Below, piece by piece: positions 63,242 through 64,000 of a DNA stretch of 64,000 bases. Position numbers and translations under genes: made by a program. This DNA is from Amylostereum areolatum (taxonomy: Eukaryota > Basidiomycota > Agaricomycetes > Russulales > Stereaceae), in assembly GCA_012932865.1 (NCBI GenBank), contig SAXG01000010.1:1099484-1163483 (forward strand), in the 5' to 3' direction. Within the stretch, counting starts at the first letter, position 1; each line of letters opens with the position of its first letter. The notes below the pieces were generated by a model, which made no database searches, was not told the DNA's origin, and was given only the letters and a program-made list of their open reading frames with translations.

Positions 63242-63405
63242 TTCCCGCAGGCATGCAGTTGCAAAACAATGACGGCCAAGGCATGAGAGGCAGTGATAGC
63301 TTCCTTCCCTCCAATCGATCACACACCTCTCACTGTCTGGCACTGCCTCAGTTGCGAGATGACGATGGTGTACTCGTCCGCTTGGGCAGATATTCGCGAA
63401 GATAA

Positions 63406-64000
63406 TCATTCGGAGACTTGATCGTTTGGATTGAGATGCCCGCACGATCATGGATAATGAGACTCTCACCTTTCCAATGGGGACCTTCAATCCAATCCTC
63501 GCAACTCCCGCATCTTGAAGATAACCGGCACTTCTCGGGATGGGTAGGGCGTTGCATTCCCCGAGCGGCGGGCGTAGGGGGCAACGAAGTTGGAGGAGAC
63601 GACCCAGTAGACATTTTCTGACGTACTGCCGTTGACGCACACCACGGGTTGTTTTTCTTCTCGATAAGGGTCTTCACGCGGGCGCGGGGATCGCTGGATC
63701 GGAAACTGCTTCCACGACGCCTTGCCCACGTTCGATGGGAGCGTTGAAACGTCGTGTGTTCGTTGCCATAGTATGTCGCCTGTGAGGAAGAGACAGGAAA
63801 GGAACAAACGGTAGGATAGATAAGGGAGAGTGGATATATACAAATTCGTCGGCTGACTCAGCGAGCCGATCTAGGTCCAGTCACATGCTGGTCCATGTAT
63901 TTCTGTTGTCATCCAGTCAATTGATAAGCCAATGCGCAAGAGTCTCTTCCCTTATGTAGGATGCGTACATATACGACCCAGCTCTGTAGGTAGTACGCGT
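63406..64000. other. Window end without a supportable gene model
   Basis: Two overlapping minus-strand frames of 110-118 codons (63348-63677 and 63487-63843) and a minus-strand TATATATCC at about 63832-63840 hint at a minus-strand gene, but no single frame or splice model holds together and no motif is seen. Confidence 0.25.

Noticed and set aside
61986..63405. KDZ transposon linked to the dioxygenase gene
   Set aside because: No KDZ-type transposase motif is seen in the window; the association known from other fungi cannot be shown here.
63348..63843. Minus-strand gene at the window end
   Set aside because: Two competing frames, no complete splice model, and partial overlap with the possible extended end of the dioxygenase gene.

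Overview
The window looks like a nuclear contig of a basidiomycete, probably an Agaricomycete. The evidence is short (about 45-70 bp) GT-AG introns, divergent closely spaced genes, Copia and chromodomain Gypsy retrotransposons, a TET/JBP-like dioxygenase gene, and no bacterial-style operons. The species is not identifiable by eye.

Layout. 1-12.3 kb: two tandem secreted carboxylesterase/lipase genes. The first is split by a complete Copia retrotransposon (1604-6630, LTRs identical as read, 5-bp target duplication); its coding frame on both sides is otherwise intact. The second (9756-12253) is intact. 13.6-32.9 kb: a diverged, repeated module with three parts: A and B (minus-strand gene remnants) and C (plus-strand single-pass membrane protein gene). 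The third copy is split by a 4021-bp Tc1/mariner-type DNA transposon (25825-29845) with 69-bp perfect terminal repeats and TA flanks, which carries its transposase plus a seven-exon passenger gene. 35.8-37.9 kb: a divergent pair of unknown multi-exon genes.

38.6-61.3 kb: two paralogous unknown genes. The first is split by a 19.4-kb nested chromovirus complex (39121-58520, GGGAC duplicated on both sides). This complex consists of a dead Gypsy copy A, into which a foreign solo LTR, a complete second-family Gypsy C (minus strand) and a complete same-family Gypsy B were inserted. The arrangement of A and B suggests LTR-LTR recombination after nesting. 62.0-63.4 kb: a TET/JBP-like 2OG-Fe(II) dioxygenase gene with an apparent frameshift just before its distal histidine.

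Main results. Both Gypsy families (B and C) share an unusual leader: about 1.3 kb with no AUG (B) or one AUG (C), yet largely open in the gag frame and broken by a single stop codon. Both also show a 10-nt complementarity between the predicted 5' end of the transcript and the primer-binding site, 2 nt from the LTR, as in Tf1-type self-priming. The C leader protein ends in two tandem EVIDLT motifs that resemble SUMO-interacting motifs. The Tc1-type transposon with a large multi-exon passenger gene is the other strong candidate for an undescribed system.
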